Shown here: in pieces, positions 19,939 through 29,070 of the stretch
Numbering within the stretch: the stretch's first letter is position 1
Layout: the number at the start of each line of letters is the position of its first letter
Assembly (NCBI RefSeq): GCF_030816485.1
Contig: NZ_JAUSYC010000001.1
Span: forward strand, 3,906,001-3,970,000
Direction of reading: 5' to 3'
Origin: Arthrobacter sp. B1I2
GTDB taxonomy: Bacteria > Actinomycetota > Actinomycetes > Actinomycetales > Micrococcaceae
Length of the DNA: 64,000 nucleotides
Made by a program: the position numbers and the translations under genes
The notes under the pieces: generated by a model
What the model was told of the DNA's origin: nothing
What the model saw: only the letters and a program-made list of their open reading frames with translations
The model's database searches: none

Positions 19939-20376
19939 ATGCTCGCACCAAGCTTCCAGGAAGAAGTGGACCGCTACCACCAGGCGGTTCCCGAGATCAC
20001 CCGGGGCAACCCGGCTCCGATCAAGGAGCTCTATTCCAATCTCGACGACGTCACCCTGGCCAATCCTTTCGGCGGAGTAGCCCGCGGCTGGGCCCAGGTG
20101 GAGGCCCGGCTGGACCAGGCCGCACGGCAGTTCAGCGACGGCGAGATGCTGGGCTTCGATACCATCACCTCCTATACCGCCCGCGACACCGCCTATCTGG
20201 TGGAGACCGAGCACTTCCGGGCACGGCTGGACGGGGCCCTCACCACGGAGGAATTCGCGCTGCGCGTGACCAGCATCTTCCGGCGCGAGGAAGGCTACTG
20301 GAAGCTGGTGCACCGCCACGCGGACCCCGCTGCCCGGCCGCAGTCCCGCCGGTCGCTGACCCAGCCCGCCGGCTGA
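19939..20376 (+). CDS. NTF2-like / SnoaL-like domain protein
   Basis: 145 residues of one NTF2-like cone fold: an N-terminal helix (FQEEVDRYHQAVPEITRGNPAPIKELYS), NPFGGVARGWAQVEARLDQAARQF, then beta strands ending in FRREEGYWKLVHRHADP. This C-terminal WKLVHRH pattern is typical of SnoaL_3/DUF4440-like proteins. It could be a small enzyme or ligand-binding protein; no catalytic set is obvious. It starts 17 nt after accA3 and may be co-transcribed with it. Confidence 0.8.
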   Translation: MLAPSFQEEVDRYHQAVPEITRGNPAPIKELYSNLDDVTLANPFGGVARGWAQVEARLDQAARQFSDGEMLGFDTITSYTARDTAYLVETEHFRARLDGALTTEEFALRVTSIFRREEGYWKLVHRHADPAARPQSRRSLTQPAG

Positions 20377-20434
20377 TCCTGCAGTTCCCGGCCCGCTGCT
20401 GGCAGGCGGCGCCGCCAGGATGCAGACTTAGCTC

Positions 20435-21166
20435 ATGCTGCCTTTCCTTCTCCTTGCCTCCCGCGCGGAAGACGCCGCCGCGGAGGACGAATACGCCGCG
20501 TACCTGAGGTACGGCGGGCTTGAGGAACGGGAGCTGCGCCGGGTCAGGCTTGAAGCCGCTCCCCTGCCCGCGCTGGACCTTTCCAGGTTCTCCGGCGTCA
20601 TCGTGGGCGGCAGCCCGTTCACCTCCAGCGACCCGCCCGGCCAGAAGAGCCCGGTCCAGCACCGGGTGGAGCGGGAATTGTCCGCCCTCCTGGACCAGCT
20701 GGTGGACCGCGATTTCCCCTTCCTGGGCGCCTGCTACGGGGTGGGGACCCTGGGCAGGCACCAGGGCGCCGTGATTGACCGGACCTACGGCGAGCCGCTC
20801 GGCGCCGTCGAGATCGAGCTGACAGAGGCCGGGCTGCAGGATCCGCTGTTGCAGGGGATGCCCCGCACGTTCACCGCCCTGACCGGCCACAAGGAGGCCG
20901 TCAGTTCGCTGCCCACGCGTGCGGTGCTGCTGGCGCGAGCCGCCACCTGCCCTGTCCACATGTTCCGCATCAAGACCAATCTCTATGCCACCCAGTTCCA
21001 TCCGGAATTGGACGTTGAGGGTCTGGTGACGCGGATCGATATCTATCGGCACGCCGGCTATTTTCCGCCCGAATCCGCGGAGGAGCTGATGGAAAACGCC
21101 CGGAAGTTCACCGTCACTGAGCCCATGACAGTACTGAAGAACTTCGTGTCCCGCTACGCCCGCTGA
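20435..21166 (+). CDS. Class I glutamine amidotransferase-like protein
   Basis: 243 residues. GATase1 features are the nucleophile Cys in FLGACYGVGTLG (about residue 100), GHKEAV and the His/Glu pair in TQFHPELDVEG (about 188-192). The N-terminal GGSPFTSSDP loop is the oxyanion region. It stands alone without a synthetase domain, like the GuaA-like amidotransferases annotated as glutamine amidotransferase in actinobacteria. The partner or substrate is unknown. The start codon follows the preceding gene by 58 nt with no clear Shine-Dalgarno sequence; a TTAGCT-like element abuts the ATG. Confidence 0.85.
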   Translation: MLPFLLLASRAEDAAAEDEYAAYLRYGGLEERELRRVRLEAAPLPALDLSRFSGVIVGGSPFTSSDPPGQKSPVQHRVERELSALLDQLVDRDFPFLGACYGVGTLGRHQGAVIDRTYGEPLGAVEIELTEAGLQDPLLQGMPRTFTALTGHKEAVSSLPTRAVLLARAATCPVHMFRIKTNLYATQFHPELDVEGLVTRIDIYRHAGYFPPESAEELMENARKFTVTEPMTVLKNFVSRYAR

Positions 21167-21261
21167 ACCCTGCACCCTGCACCCGCTGCAGCCCACCCCC
21201 TGGGCCGCGGCAGCCCGCCGTCGTGCGTTCCTGCCCGGTTACTTCAGGCAGACAACGCAAA

Positions 21262-21303
21262 TGCCCGGCACCAACCCTGTCATTGCAGGGCCGGTGCCGG
21301 GCA
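21262..21303. terminator. Hairpin between convergent genes
   Basis: TGCCCGGCACC pairs with GGTGCCGGGCA and encloses a nested CCCTG/CAGGG stem. There is no clear T run. It lies between the amidotransferase (+) and the MFS transporter (-), so it probably acts as a shared terminator. Confidence 0.6.
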
Positions 21304-21340
21304 GTTCAGCCGCTAAGCGGGCTGGAATGCACGCAAGGCG

Positions 21341-22753
21341 TCAGGCCACGTTGTTCTCGTAGTCCAGGTCGCGGGTTTCGCGGGTGAGGAACAGCGCAAT
21401 CAGGGTGAGCACGGCCATGGCCGTCAGGTACACACCCACCAGGACAGGGCTGCCCTTGGCAAATTCCCACAGGGCCACGGCGATGAACGGGGCCACGGCG
21501 GCGCCCAGGATGCTGGAGAAGTTGTAGCTGATGGCCGAGCCGGTGTACCGGACGTTCGTGGGGAACAGTTCCGGCAGCAACGCTCCCATGGGCCCGAAGG
21601 TGAGGCCCATGAGGGAGAACCCGAGGATCAGCAGGGCCATGGTGCCCACGAAGCCGCCGCTGAACAGCGGAACGAACAGCAGGCCGAAGACGAAGATGCC
21701 GGCGGTGACCGCCATGAGCATCTTGCGGCGGCCGAACTTTTCCGCCAGGGGTCCGGAGACCAGGGTGAAGATGCCGAAGAAGACGACGCCGGCAATCAGC
21801 ATCCACAGGAAGTCGTTCCGGGTGTAGCCCAGGCCGGGAACGAACGCGGCCGCGGCGGCCTCAGTCATGGGCTTTCCGGCCTTTTCGGCGGCAGCCTTCG
21901 CAGCGTCCAGGCTGGAGGCCCGGGTGCCGTAGGTCAACGTGAACGTGGTCATCAGGTAGAAGAGCACGTAGGTGGCGAGCATGATGAACGTGCCCAGGAT
22001 GAGCTGGCGCCAGCTGGTCTTGAACACCCGGCCCAGGGGCAGCTTGGCCACTTCGTTGGACTCAAGCACCTTGGTGAACGCGGGGGTCTCAATCAGCTTG
22101 AGGCGGACGTACAGGCCGATGATCACCATGACTGCACTGAGCAGGAACGGCACGCGCCAGCCCCAGTCCTGGAAGGCCTGCGGCGACAACGTGTAGCTGG
22201 CAACCAGGAAGATCACGTTCGCGATGATGAAGCCGATGGGTGCGCCCAGCTGCGGGAACGTGCCGTAAATGGCGCGCTTGTTGGCGGGGGCGTTCTCGGT
22301 GGCCAGCAGCGCCGCTCCGCTCCATTCGCCGCCGAGGGCGAGGCCCTGGGCGAAACGCATGACCACCAGCAGGGCCGGAGCCCAGAATTGCCAGCCTTCC
22401 ACCTTTGCGGTGGGCAGGCAGCCGATGAGGAAGGTGGCGATACCCATGGTCAGCAGCGAAGCCACCAGTGTGCCCTTGCGGCCGAATTTGTCGCCGAAAT
22501 GCCCAAAGACGATCGACCCGAGCGGGCGGGCGATGAACGCCACGCCGAAGACGGCGAAGGAGCTCAGCAGCTGCGTGGTTTCGTTGGCATTCGGGAAAAA
22601 GAGCTGCGGGAAGACGAGCACGGCGGCTGTGGCGTAGACGTAGAAGTCGTAGAACTCCACTGTGGTGCCGATCAGGCTCGCCACAATGACGCGGCCGCGG
22701 GAGTTCACCGGCTGGTGCGGACCAGGCACCGTGGTGGTATCGGTGGATGACAT
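21341..22753 (-). CDS. MHS-family MFS transporter (metabolite:H+ symporter)
   Basis: 470 residues from the ATG at 22753. It has 12 predicted membrane helices. The MHS signature begins VIVASLIGTTVEFYDFYVYATAAVLVFP in TM1, followed by RPLGSIVFGHFGDKFGRK and RFAQGLALGGEWSGAALLATENAP. These are ProP/ShiA/KgtP-type motifs. Substrates in this family include shikimate, alpha-ketoglutarate and osmolytes; the choice cannot be read here. The frame is open to 22846, but the extra N-terminus is Arg/Ser-rich and unlike the family. No strong ribosome site is visible, so the start is somewhat uncertain. Confidence 0.88.
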   Translation of the reverse strand: MSSTDTTTVPGPHQPVNSRGRVIVASLIGTTVEFYDFYVYATAAVLVFPQLFFPNANETTQLLSSFAVFGVAFIARPLGSIVFGHFGDKFGRKGTLVASLLTMGIATFLIGCLPTAKVEGWQFWAPALLVVMRFAQGLALGGEWSGAALLATENAPANKRAIYGTFPQLGAPIGFIIANVIFLVASYTLSPQAFQDWGWRVPFLLSAVMVIIGLYVRLKLIETPAFTKVLESNEVAKLPLGRVFKTSWRQLILGTFIMLATYVLFYLMTTFTLTYGTRASSLDAAKAAAEKAGKPMTEAAAAAFVPGLGYTRNDFLWMLIAGVVFFGIFTLVSGPLAEKFGRRKMLMAVTAGIFVFGLLFVPLFSGGFVGTMALLILGFSLMGLTFGPMGALLPELFPTNVRYTGSAISYNFSSILGAAVAPFIAVALWEFAKGSPVLVGVYLTAMAVLTLIALFLTRETRDLDYENNVA

Positions 22754-22943
22754 AGGTAAACGCTTTCGTGACCGGCCGGGCACAGGCAAGGCTGTCTCCC
22801 GGCTCGAATAGTTAGAGTTCGATCTTACTTGGCCGCGTCCAGTCAATGGACGAAACGTCCGGATCGTGGACTTGTGTTGTGTGTCCCACGATTCGGATCA
22901 GTCCCAGGGCCTCACACCGCCGGGTCGGGCAGGATAGGCAAAA

Positions 22944-22981
22944 GTCACCGCGCGTTAACAAACATCGACTGTCCACGAAAC
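22944..22981 (+). promoter_or_regulatory. GlnR-like box upstream of narK
   Basis: GTCAC-n6-TTAAC-n6-CGACT-n6-GAAAC gives four half-sites at exact 11-bp spacing. This resembles the actinobacterial GlnR pattern GTnAC-n6-GaAAC-n6-GTnAC-n6-GaAAC. It lies 48 nt before the narK start codon. GlnR activates nitrate assimilation genes under nitrogen limitation in related genera. Confidence 0.65.
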
Positions 22982-23029
22982 GCGCCGTCCCTACCTTGGA
23001 GGAACAACATCCCCCGAAGGAGGCAACCC

Positions 23030-24442
23030 GTGACTGTTGACCGCACCGTCGATGCCGGCGTACAGCCCGGCCCTACCCGCGCCCTAGACGCCCCCGCCCT
23101 TGAGTTCCGCCCCGGCCGCTGGATCGCCAACTGGGATGCCGAGAACAAGGAACAATGGGAAACCGCCGGCCGCGCCATCGCCCGCCGCAACCTGAACTGG
23201 TCCATCTTTGCCGAGTTCCTCGGCTTCGTCGTCTGGCAGCTGTGGTCCATCGTGGTGGTCCAGCTTCCTGCCGCCGGCTTCACCTTCTCCACCTCGGAAA
23301 TCTTCTGGCTCATCTCGATGCCCAGCCTGGTGGGCGCAACCCTCCGCATCCCGTACACCTTCATGGTCCCCCGCTTCGGCGGCCGCAACTGGACCATCGT
23401 CTCCGCCCTGCTGCTCCTGATCCCCTCCACGGGGCTGGCCCTCTGTGTCTCCAATCCAGGGACACCCTTCGGCGTCATGCTCCTGGTGGCTGCACTGGCC
23501 GGCTTCGGCGGCGGAAACTTCGCCAGCTCCATGGCAAACATCACCTTCTTCTATCCGGCCAGGGAAAAGGGCTGGGCGCTGGGCCTGAACGCTGCCGGCG
23601 GCAACCTGGGCGCCGCCGTCGCACAGCTTGCCGTTCCCATCGTGATCACCCTGCTGGCCGCCGGCACGGTCAACCTCCCCATGGCGGGCTGGATGTGGGT
23701 TCCCTTCATCCTGCTGGCCGCGTTCGGTGCCTTCAAATACATGAACAACCTCACCAGCGCCAAGGGCGACGTTGCCGGCTCGGTCGCGGCGCTCAAGGAA
23801 CCGCACCTGTGGATCATGGCGCTGCTGTACATCGGCACCTTTGGCTCCTTCATCGGCTTTGCCGGTGTGTTCCCCAAGCTGATCAAGGACTACTTCCCCG
23901 CGTTCTCCTCCATCGGAGTGGGCACCGTGGCACTGTCGCTGGCCTTCCTCGGCCCGCTGGTCGGCTCCCTGGCCCGGCCCTACGGCGGACGCATGGCGGA
24001 CCGCATGGGCGGTGCCCGGATGACCGTGACCGCCTTCGCTTCCATGGCCGTGATCACCCTCACCATGATCTGGACACTGCCGCTGAAGAACTTCTGGCTC
24101 TTCCTGGTCCTGTTCCTGATGCTGTTCACCGCCAGCGGCTTCGGAAACGGCGCCACCTACCGGATGATCCCGGTCATCTTCGCCACCTCCAGCCGGGCCG
24201 CACGCAAGGGCGCAAGCACAGTGGCCACCCAGCGTCTGGCATCCTCGGCCCTCGGACTGATCTCCGCGATCGGCGCCTACGGCGGCTTCGTGATCCCCCA
24301 GGTCCTGAACGCCTCCAGTACCGCCAGCGGCTCCTACACCCCCGCCTTCTACGGATTCGTGGGCGCCTACGTCCTGATGCTGCTGGTCTGCTGGACCTGC
24401 TACATCCGCAACGCCGGCCGGAACGCGATGGGACACGTCTAA
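23030..24442 (+). CDS. narK: Nitrate/nitrite transporter (MFS, NarK type)
   Basis: 470 residues, 12 membrane segments. The nitrate-nitrite porter signature appears as AALAGFGGGNFASSMANITFFYPAREKGWALGLNAAGGNLG (about 160-200), matching the conserved Gly-rich NNP motif, and a second Gly-rich motif follows in the second half (FGNGATYRMIPVIF). The start is the GTG at 23030 with GAAGGAGG 7 nt upstream; the upstream open frame from 22829 lacks family similarity. It is the first gene of narK-nasC-nasB, with one nucleotide between its stop and the nasC ATG, and is preceded by a GlnR-like box. Role: nitrate uptake for assimilation. Confidence 0.93.
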   Translation: MTVDRTVDAGVQPGPTRALDAPALEFRPGRWIANWDAENKEQWETAGRAIARRNLNWSIFAEFLGFVVWQLWSIVVVQLPAAGFTFSTSEIFWLISMPSLVGATLRIPYTFMVPRFGGRNWTIVSALLLLIPSTGLALCVSNPGTPFGVMLLVAALAGFGGGNFASSMANITFFYPAREKGWALGLNAAGGNLGAAVAQLAVPIVITLLAAGTVNLPMAGWMWVPFILLAAFGAFKYMNNLTSAKGDVAGSVAALKEPHLWIMALLYIGTFGSFIGFAGVFPKLIKDYFPAFSSIGVGTVALSLAFLGPLVGSLARPYGGRMADRMGGARMTVTAFASMAVITLTMIWTLPLKNFWLFLVLFLMLFTASGFGNGATYRMIPVIFATSSRAARKGASTVATQRLASSALGLISAIGAYGGFVIPQVLNASSTASGSYTPAFYGFVGAYVLMLLVCWTCYIRNAGRNAMGHV

Positions 24443-24443
24443 C

Positions 24444-26657
24444 ATGACCAAAAGCGCCGACACGCACTGCCCATACTGCGCCCTGCAGTGCGCCATGACG
24501 CTCACGGCCCCCGCGGCCCTGGCCCCGGCTGCCCAGCCGGGGCCAGGGCCTGCGCCTGCACCCAGCCCCGCACGCGCTCCCGCTCCCGCTCCCGCACTGG
24601 AGGTTGCAGGCCGGGACTTCCCCACCAACCGCGGCGGCCTGTGCCGCAAAGGCTGGACTTCCCCCACGCTCCTTAACCATGCCGGCCGGATCACCGAGCC
24701 GCTGCTGAAAGGTTCCGACGGCGTACACCGGCCCATCACCTGGGATGAGGCCCTGGACCTTGCCGCCAACGCTGTCCGGGATGTCCGCACCCGCCACGGT
24801 GCGGACGCCGTGGGGGTTTTCGGCGGCGGCGGGCTCACCAATGAGAAGGCCTACATGCTGGGCAAGTTCGCCCGGCTGGCCCTGGGCACCTCCCGCATCG
24901 ACTACAACGGCAGGTTCTGCATGTCATCCGCCGCCGCCGCCGGGATGCGCGCATTCGGCATGGACCGCGGCCTGCCCTTCCCGCTCGAAGCCCTGGACAC
25001 CGCCAGCACCATCCTGATGCTCGGCTCAAACGTTGCGGAGACCATGCCGCCGTTCGTGCAGCACCTGCAGGGAGCCCGCGACGCCGGCGGACTGGTGGTG
25101 GTGGACCCGCGCCGTTCCGCTACGGCAGCTTTCACGGCCGACGGCGGCGGCCTCCACCTCCAGCCCCTGCCGGGAACGGACCTTACCCTGCTGCTGGGCC
25201 TTTCCCACGTGGTCATCCACGAGAACCTGGTGGACACCGCCTACATCCAGGCGCGCACCTCGGGCTACAGCGGCGTAGTCCGCAGCGTCAACGCCTTCTG
25301 GCCCGAACGCGTCCAGTCACTGACCGGCGTCCCCGCGGAGCTCATCCGGCAAACCGCCCGCCTGCTCGCCGCCGGGGCACGGAACGGCGGGAGCTACATC
25401 CTCACCGGCCGCGGCGTGGAGCAGCACGTGGACGGCACCGACACCGCCACGGCCGCCATCAACCTCAGCCTCCTCCTGGGCCTGCCGGGCTCGGCCCGCG
25501 GCGGCTACGGCACCCTCACTGGCCAGGGCAATGGCCAGGGCGGGCGAGAGCACGGCCAGAAAGCGGACCAGCTCCCGGGTTACCGCAAGATCACGGATCC
25601 GGCCGCCCGCGCGCACGTCGCCGGCGTCTGGGGCGTCCCGGCGGAAACCATCCCCGGCCCCGGCCTGCCCGCCGTGCAGCTGCTGAAGTCACTGGGAAAG
25701 CACGACGGCGTCCGGTGCCTTTTCGTGCATGCCTCCAACATCGCGGTGGCAGCGCCTGACGCCAACGCCGTGATCGAGGGGTTGCGGAGCCTGGACTTCC
25801 TGGTGGTCTGCGACTTCTTCATGTCCGAAACCGCTGCGGAGGCGGACCTCATCCTTCCGGTGCTGCAGTGGGCCGAGGAGGACGGCACCCTGACCAACCT
25901 CGAGGGACGCGTCCTGCGACGCCGCCGCGCCATCTCCCCTCCCGCCGGCGCCCGCAGCGAGCTGTGGATCATGGCCCGCCTGGCGGAAAGGCTTGACGCC
26001 CCGTCCACCTATAGCGAGGATCCGGAAACAGTCTTCGAGGAACTGCGGCGTGCCTCCGCGGGCGGCCTGGCCGACTACTCGGGCATCGACTACGCCATGC
26101 TGGACCGCGGCGAGGCCGCCTACTGGCCCTACCCGGCGGGCAGTACCGGGACGCCGCGGCTGTTTGCGGACGGCTTCGCGCACCCCGACGGCAAGGCGCT
26201 GATGGTCCCGGTGGCGCCCCGCCGCCGTCGTCCTTCCCCCGTCATGCCGGAGCCCGCCGGCAAAGCCATGACCCTCATCACCGGCCGGCTCCTGGAGCAT
26301 TACCAGTCCGGATCCCAGACGCGGCGGGTCGCCGAGCTCCTCGCTGCCCAGCCCGAGGCCACGGTGCAGATCCACCCCTCTGCGGCAGACGCCATGGCCA
26401 TCACTGCAGGATCCCTGGTCTCCGTGGCGAACGGGCGCGGCGAGGTGGTGTGCCGGGCGGAGTTGAGCACGGCCATCCGTCCCGAAACGGTCTTCCTGCC
26501 CTTCCACTTCCCCGGCTCCGAGAGCGCCAACCGCCTCACCGAAGCCGCCACTGATCCCGTCTCCGGGATGCCCGAATTCAAATTCAATACGGTATGGGTC
26601 CGGCCCGTGGCCGCACCCGATTCCGCCCGCACGCTGCAAACGACGGAGGCCTCATGA
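24444..26657 (+). CDS. nasC: Assimilatory nitrate reductase catalytic subunit (molybdopterin oxidoreductase)
   Basis: 737 residues. The N-terminal 4Fe-4S site is CPYCALQC (residues 9-16) plus GLCRKG (about 67). Molybdopterin oxidoreductase domains follow: YNGRFCMSSAAAAGMRAFG, LGSNVAETMPPFVQHL, VVDPRRSATAA, then GGYGTLTGQGNGQGGREHGQKADQLPGYR and the C-terminal dinucleotide-binding domain (TGRLLEHYQSGSQTRR...). It reduces nitrate to nitrite using bis-MGD. An unusual Pro/Ala-rich stretch (about residues 20-52) lies between the third and fourth cysteines, so the spacing is about 50 residues; 25-30 is common. The gene overlaps nasB by ATGA. It lacks a signal peptide, as expected for the cytoplasmic assimilatory enzyme. 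Confidence 0.92.
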   Translation: MTKSADTHCPYCALQCAMTLTAPAALAPAAQPGPGPAPAPSPARAPAPAPALEVAGRDFPTNRGGLCRKGWTSPTLLNHAGRITEPLLKGSDGVHRPITWDEALDLAANAVRDVRTRHGADAVGVFGGGGLTNEKAYMLGKFARLALGTSRIDYNGRFCMSSAAAAGMRAFGMDRGLPFPLEALDTASTILMLGSNVAETMPPFVQHLQGARDAGGLVVVDPRRSATAAFTADGGGLHLQPLPGTDLTLLLGLSHVVIHENLVDTAYIQARTSGYSGVVRSVNAFWPERVQSLTGVPAELIRQTARLLAAGARNGGSYILTGRGVEQHVDGTDTATAAINLSLLLGLPGSARGGYGTLTGQGNGQGGREHGQKADQLPGYRKITDPAARAHVAGVWGVPAETIPGPGLPAVQLLKSLGKHDGVRCLFVHASNIAVAAPDANAVIEGLRSLDFLVVCDFFMSETAAEADLILPVLQWAEEDGTLTNLEGRVLRRRRAISPPAGARSELWIMARLAERLDAPSTYSEDPETVFEELRRASAGGLADYSGIDYAMLDRGEAAYWPYPAGSTGTPRLFADGFAHPDGKALMVPVAPRRRRPSPVMPEPAGKAMTLITGRLLEHYQSGSQTRRVAELLAAQPEATVQIHPSAADAMAITAGSLVSVANGRGEVVCRAELSTAIRPETVFLPFHFPGSESANRLTEAATDPVSGMPEFKFNTVWVRPVAAPDSARTLQTTEAS

Positions 26658-28216
26658 GCGAGCAGATTGTCATCGTGGGATTCGGCCCCGTGGCCGCCAG
26701 GCTGGTGGACGAACTCCTGCCCGCCGTGCGCGCAGGGCAGGTCGGGCTCACAGTGCTCGGCGAGGAGGCCGAGGCCGCCTACAACCGGGTCCTCGTGGCC
26801 GACCTCGGCGTCGGCCGGACCACAGCTGACGCGCTGGCCCTTGCCGATGCCGCCGAGCTGGCTGCCGCGGGTGTGGAGGTCCGCCTGGGCGTGCGGGTCA
26901 AGCGCGTGGACAGGGCGCGGCAGCAGGTCCTGCTCGCCGATGGAATGCCGGTCCACTACGACCGGCTGGTCTTTGCCACCGGGTCCCGGCCGGTCATTCC
27001 GAACCTCACCGGCATCAACCCGGACCCGTCCTCCCCCGTCCTTCCCGCCGGCGTCACGGCGCTGCGGGATCTTCGCGACGCCGGCGTCCTGCGGCAGGCC
27101 GTGGAGGGCGGCAAGCGGGTGGTGGTCCTGGGCGGCGGCGTCCTGGGCCTGGAAACCGCGCTGGCCGCCGCGGAGGAAGGCGCCACGGTCACGGTGGTCC
27201 ACAACGGTCCGCATCCCCTGGGCCGCAGCATCGACCGCGGCGGCGGCGCCGTCCTGGCTGCGGGGCTTCGCCGCTGCGGCGTCCGGGTTGCCGGCAACGC
27301 CCGTTCCACGGGCGTTGAGCACAACGCGCCCGACGGCGGCTTCTCGGCTTTGCTGCTCGACGACGGGCAGGCGATTGACGGCGACCTCCTGGTTATCTCC
27401 TGCGGGGTCCGTCCCCGGACGGAGCTGGCCGAAGGCTGCGGGCTCTCCACCGGCGCCGGAATCCTGGTGGACCACCGGTTGCGGGCGCACCACGAACCAC
27501 ACATCTTTGCCATCGGTGACTGCGCCGAGGTCCACTGCCCGGATCCTGGCTGCGGCGCGTGCCGGAACGCCACGGGGCCCTCAGGGCTGGTGGGCCCGGG
27601 CTGGCGGCAGGCCGAGTGGCTTGCCGAATATCTCACGCTCCTGGCCTCGGGCCTGGCCGGGGAGGCGGAAGTGTTGCCCGCCCTGCCGACGGAACAGCCC
27701 GGCGTGGTGGTGCTGAAGGCCCGCGGCCTGAACATGGCCGTAGCCGGGAACAACTCCGCCGATCCGTGGGACGACGAAGCCCTCACGGCGGGAGCCGCCA
27801 ACGGGAGGCCGCGCCTGCAGGTGGCGCAATGGGCGGATCCGGAGCATGGCCGCTACGTCAAGATGACCACGCGCGGCGGAGTGCTGGAAGGCCTGGTGGC
27901 GGTGGGCATGCCCCGCACCGCTGCCGAGCTGGTGGGGCTCTTCGAACGGGGGGCCGAATTGCCGGCAGACCGGTCGCTGCTGCTGCGCCTGGACGGGCCG
28001 GACCAGCTGCCCGGCGCCGGTGCGGCGGACCCGGCCGGGACGGTGTGCCGGTGTGCCGGGGTCAGCGGATCCGCCATCACGGCTGCGGTACAGGACGGCT
28101 GCTCCACGGTGGCTGACGTTTCCAAAACCACCCGTGCGGGCACCGGATGCGGTGGCTGCCACGAAGACATCAAGGGCCTCATCGAACGGCACTTCCAGGC
28201 GGTGCCCGCGGTTTGA
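26654..28216 (+). CDS. nasB: NAD(P)H-dependent FAD oxidoreductase with BFD-like [2Fe-2S] domain (nitrate reductase electron transfer subunit)
   Basis: 520 residues. The N-terminus is a two-dinucleotide-binding-domain flavoprotein: IVIVGFGPVAARLVDEL (FAD, 5-21), YNRVLVADLGVG, FATGSRPVIPNL, VVVLGGGVLGLETALAAAEEG (NAD, about 157-176) and HIFAIGDCAEV. The C-terminus has a BFD-type cluster motif CRCAGVSG...TGCGGC with four Cys. This is the NirB N-terminal half without the siroheme domain, as in NasB-type electron donors to NasC. A cysteine-rich stretch (CAEVHCPDPGCGACRNATG, about 290-308) after the FAD motif is extra. The ATG at 26654 overlaps the nasC stop (ATGA). Confidence 0.86.
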   Translation: MSEQIVIVGFGPVAARLVDELLPAVRAGQVGLTVLGEEAEAAYNRVLVADLGVGRTTADALALADAAELAAAGVEVRLGVRVKRVDRARQQVLLADGMPVHYDRLVFATGSRPVIPNLTGINPDPSSPVLPAGVTALRDLRDAGVLRQAVEGGKRVVVLGGGVLGLETALAAAEEGATVTVVHNGPHPLGRSIDRGGGAVLAAGLRRCGVRVAGNARSTGVEHNAPDGGFSALLLDDGQAIDGDLLVISCGVRPRTELAEGCGLSTGAGILVDHRLRAHHEPHIFAIGDCAEVHCPDPGCGACRNATGPSGLVGPGWRQAEWLAEYLTLLASGLAGEAEVLPALPTEQPGVVVLKARGLNMAVAGNNSADPWDDEALTAGAANGRPRLQVAQWADPEHGRYVKMTTRGGVLEGLVAVGMPRTAAELVGLFERGAELPADRSLLLRLDGPDQLPGAGAADPAGTVCRCAGVSGSAITAAVQDGCSTVADVSKTTRAGTGCGGCHEDIKGLIERHFQAVPAV

Positions 28217-28347
28217 CCCGTTTCCTTCAGCGTCAGAAACCCGGAAGGGGGGATCGGGACCCGTGAAGGCCGTGTCCCAGAGCCCAAAGTACCGTTCCGG
28301 CGTAACAGGAATCGGGCAGGTGGCGGATGGCCGGTAGCATCGGGGCC

Positions 28348-29070
28348 ATGGACGCCGACGACGACGACATCACTGATGAACTGCTGGCGGACGCCGGGAA
28401 GCTGACCGGGCTGGGTCTGGAACTGCTGGGCCTTGATCCCCACCCCGACGACATGACGCCGGAGCAGAGGCTCCAGTTCGACCCGGAAGACCTGGAAGAA
28501 ATGGCTGCGGTCCCGCCGGAGGAGCGCCAGAAGGCCGTGCGTCAGACACGCCTGCTGGCGGGCCTGCTGTGGAACTCTTCAAGCGTCCTGATCGACCAGC
28601 TTTTCCGCGATCTCGAAACGCTGGGCAGGCTGAATGCCCCAAGCCCGTCCGCCATAGCCGGGACGTCGGTCTTGTCCTCGCTTCCGCCGCGGTTCGCGTC
28701 GGATTACGACTCGAGGTTCACCCAAAAGTTTATTGTGGTGGCTTCCGACGTTACCGCCGCCCTGGTCCGCGGCTGGATCGCCCCCGGCTGCCTCGCCGCG
28801 GAACTGGTGGTCCGCTGCCTGCTGGACCAGGCGGAAATCACCGAGGATATTTACGAGCTGGACCTCCCGGAGGACTGGCGCGCACAGGTTGAGGAAGTCC
28901 TGTTGGAGGATGCCGAAAGTGCGTCGCTCTATGCCGAAAGCCCCGGCACTGCGGCCCACGGTACCCCCGCGGAATTAGGCGTCGGGCATTGGTTCGAGCC
29001 CTTCGGCGCGGGGGCCGCGGTACCGCCGTACGCCTGCTCCCCCCGGCGGCTTTCAACCGGGGCCAGTTAG
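28348..29070 (+). CDS. Hypothetical acidic protein
   Basis: 240 residues if started at the ATG at 28348, which has TAGCAT (28335-28340) 7 nt upstream, a leaderless geometry. An ATG at 28327 would add seven residues. The N-terminus is very acidic (MDADDDDITDELLADAGKL) and predicted helical. The middle (TRLLAGLLWNSSSVLIDQLFRDLETLGRL, SRFTQKFIVVASDVTAALVRGWIAPGCLAAELVVRCLLDQAEI) suggests a compact helical domain. The C-terminal tail is Gly/Ala/Pro-rich. I do not recognise the family. Its end overlaps the convergent gene at 29067 by 4 nt. Confidence 0.7.
   Translation: MDADDDDITDELLADAGKLTGLGLELLGLDPHPDDMTPEQRLQFDPEDLEEMAAVPPEERQKAVRQTRLLAGLLWNSSSVLIDQLFRDLETLGRLNAPSPSAIAGTSVLSSLPPRFASDYDSRFTQKFIVVASDVTAALVRGWIAPGCLAAELVVRCLLDQAEITEDIYELDLPEDWRAQVEEVLLEDAESASLYAESPGTAAHGTPAELGVGHWFEPFGAGAAVPPYACSPRRLSTGAS

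Noticed and set aside
22829..23029. Upstream extension of narK
   Set aside because: It contains the GlnR-like box and has no transporter similarity. GAAGGAGG precedes the GTG at 23030.
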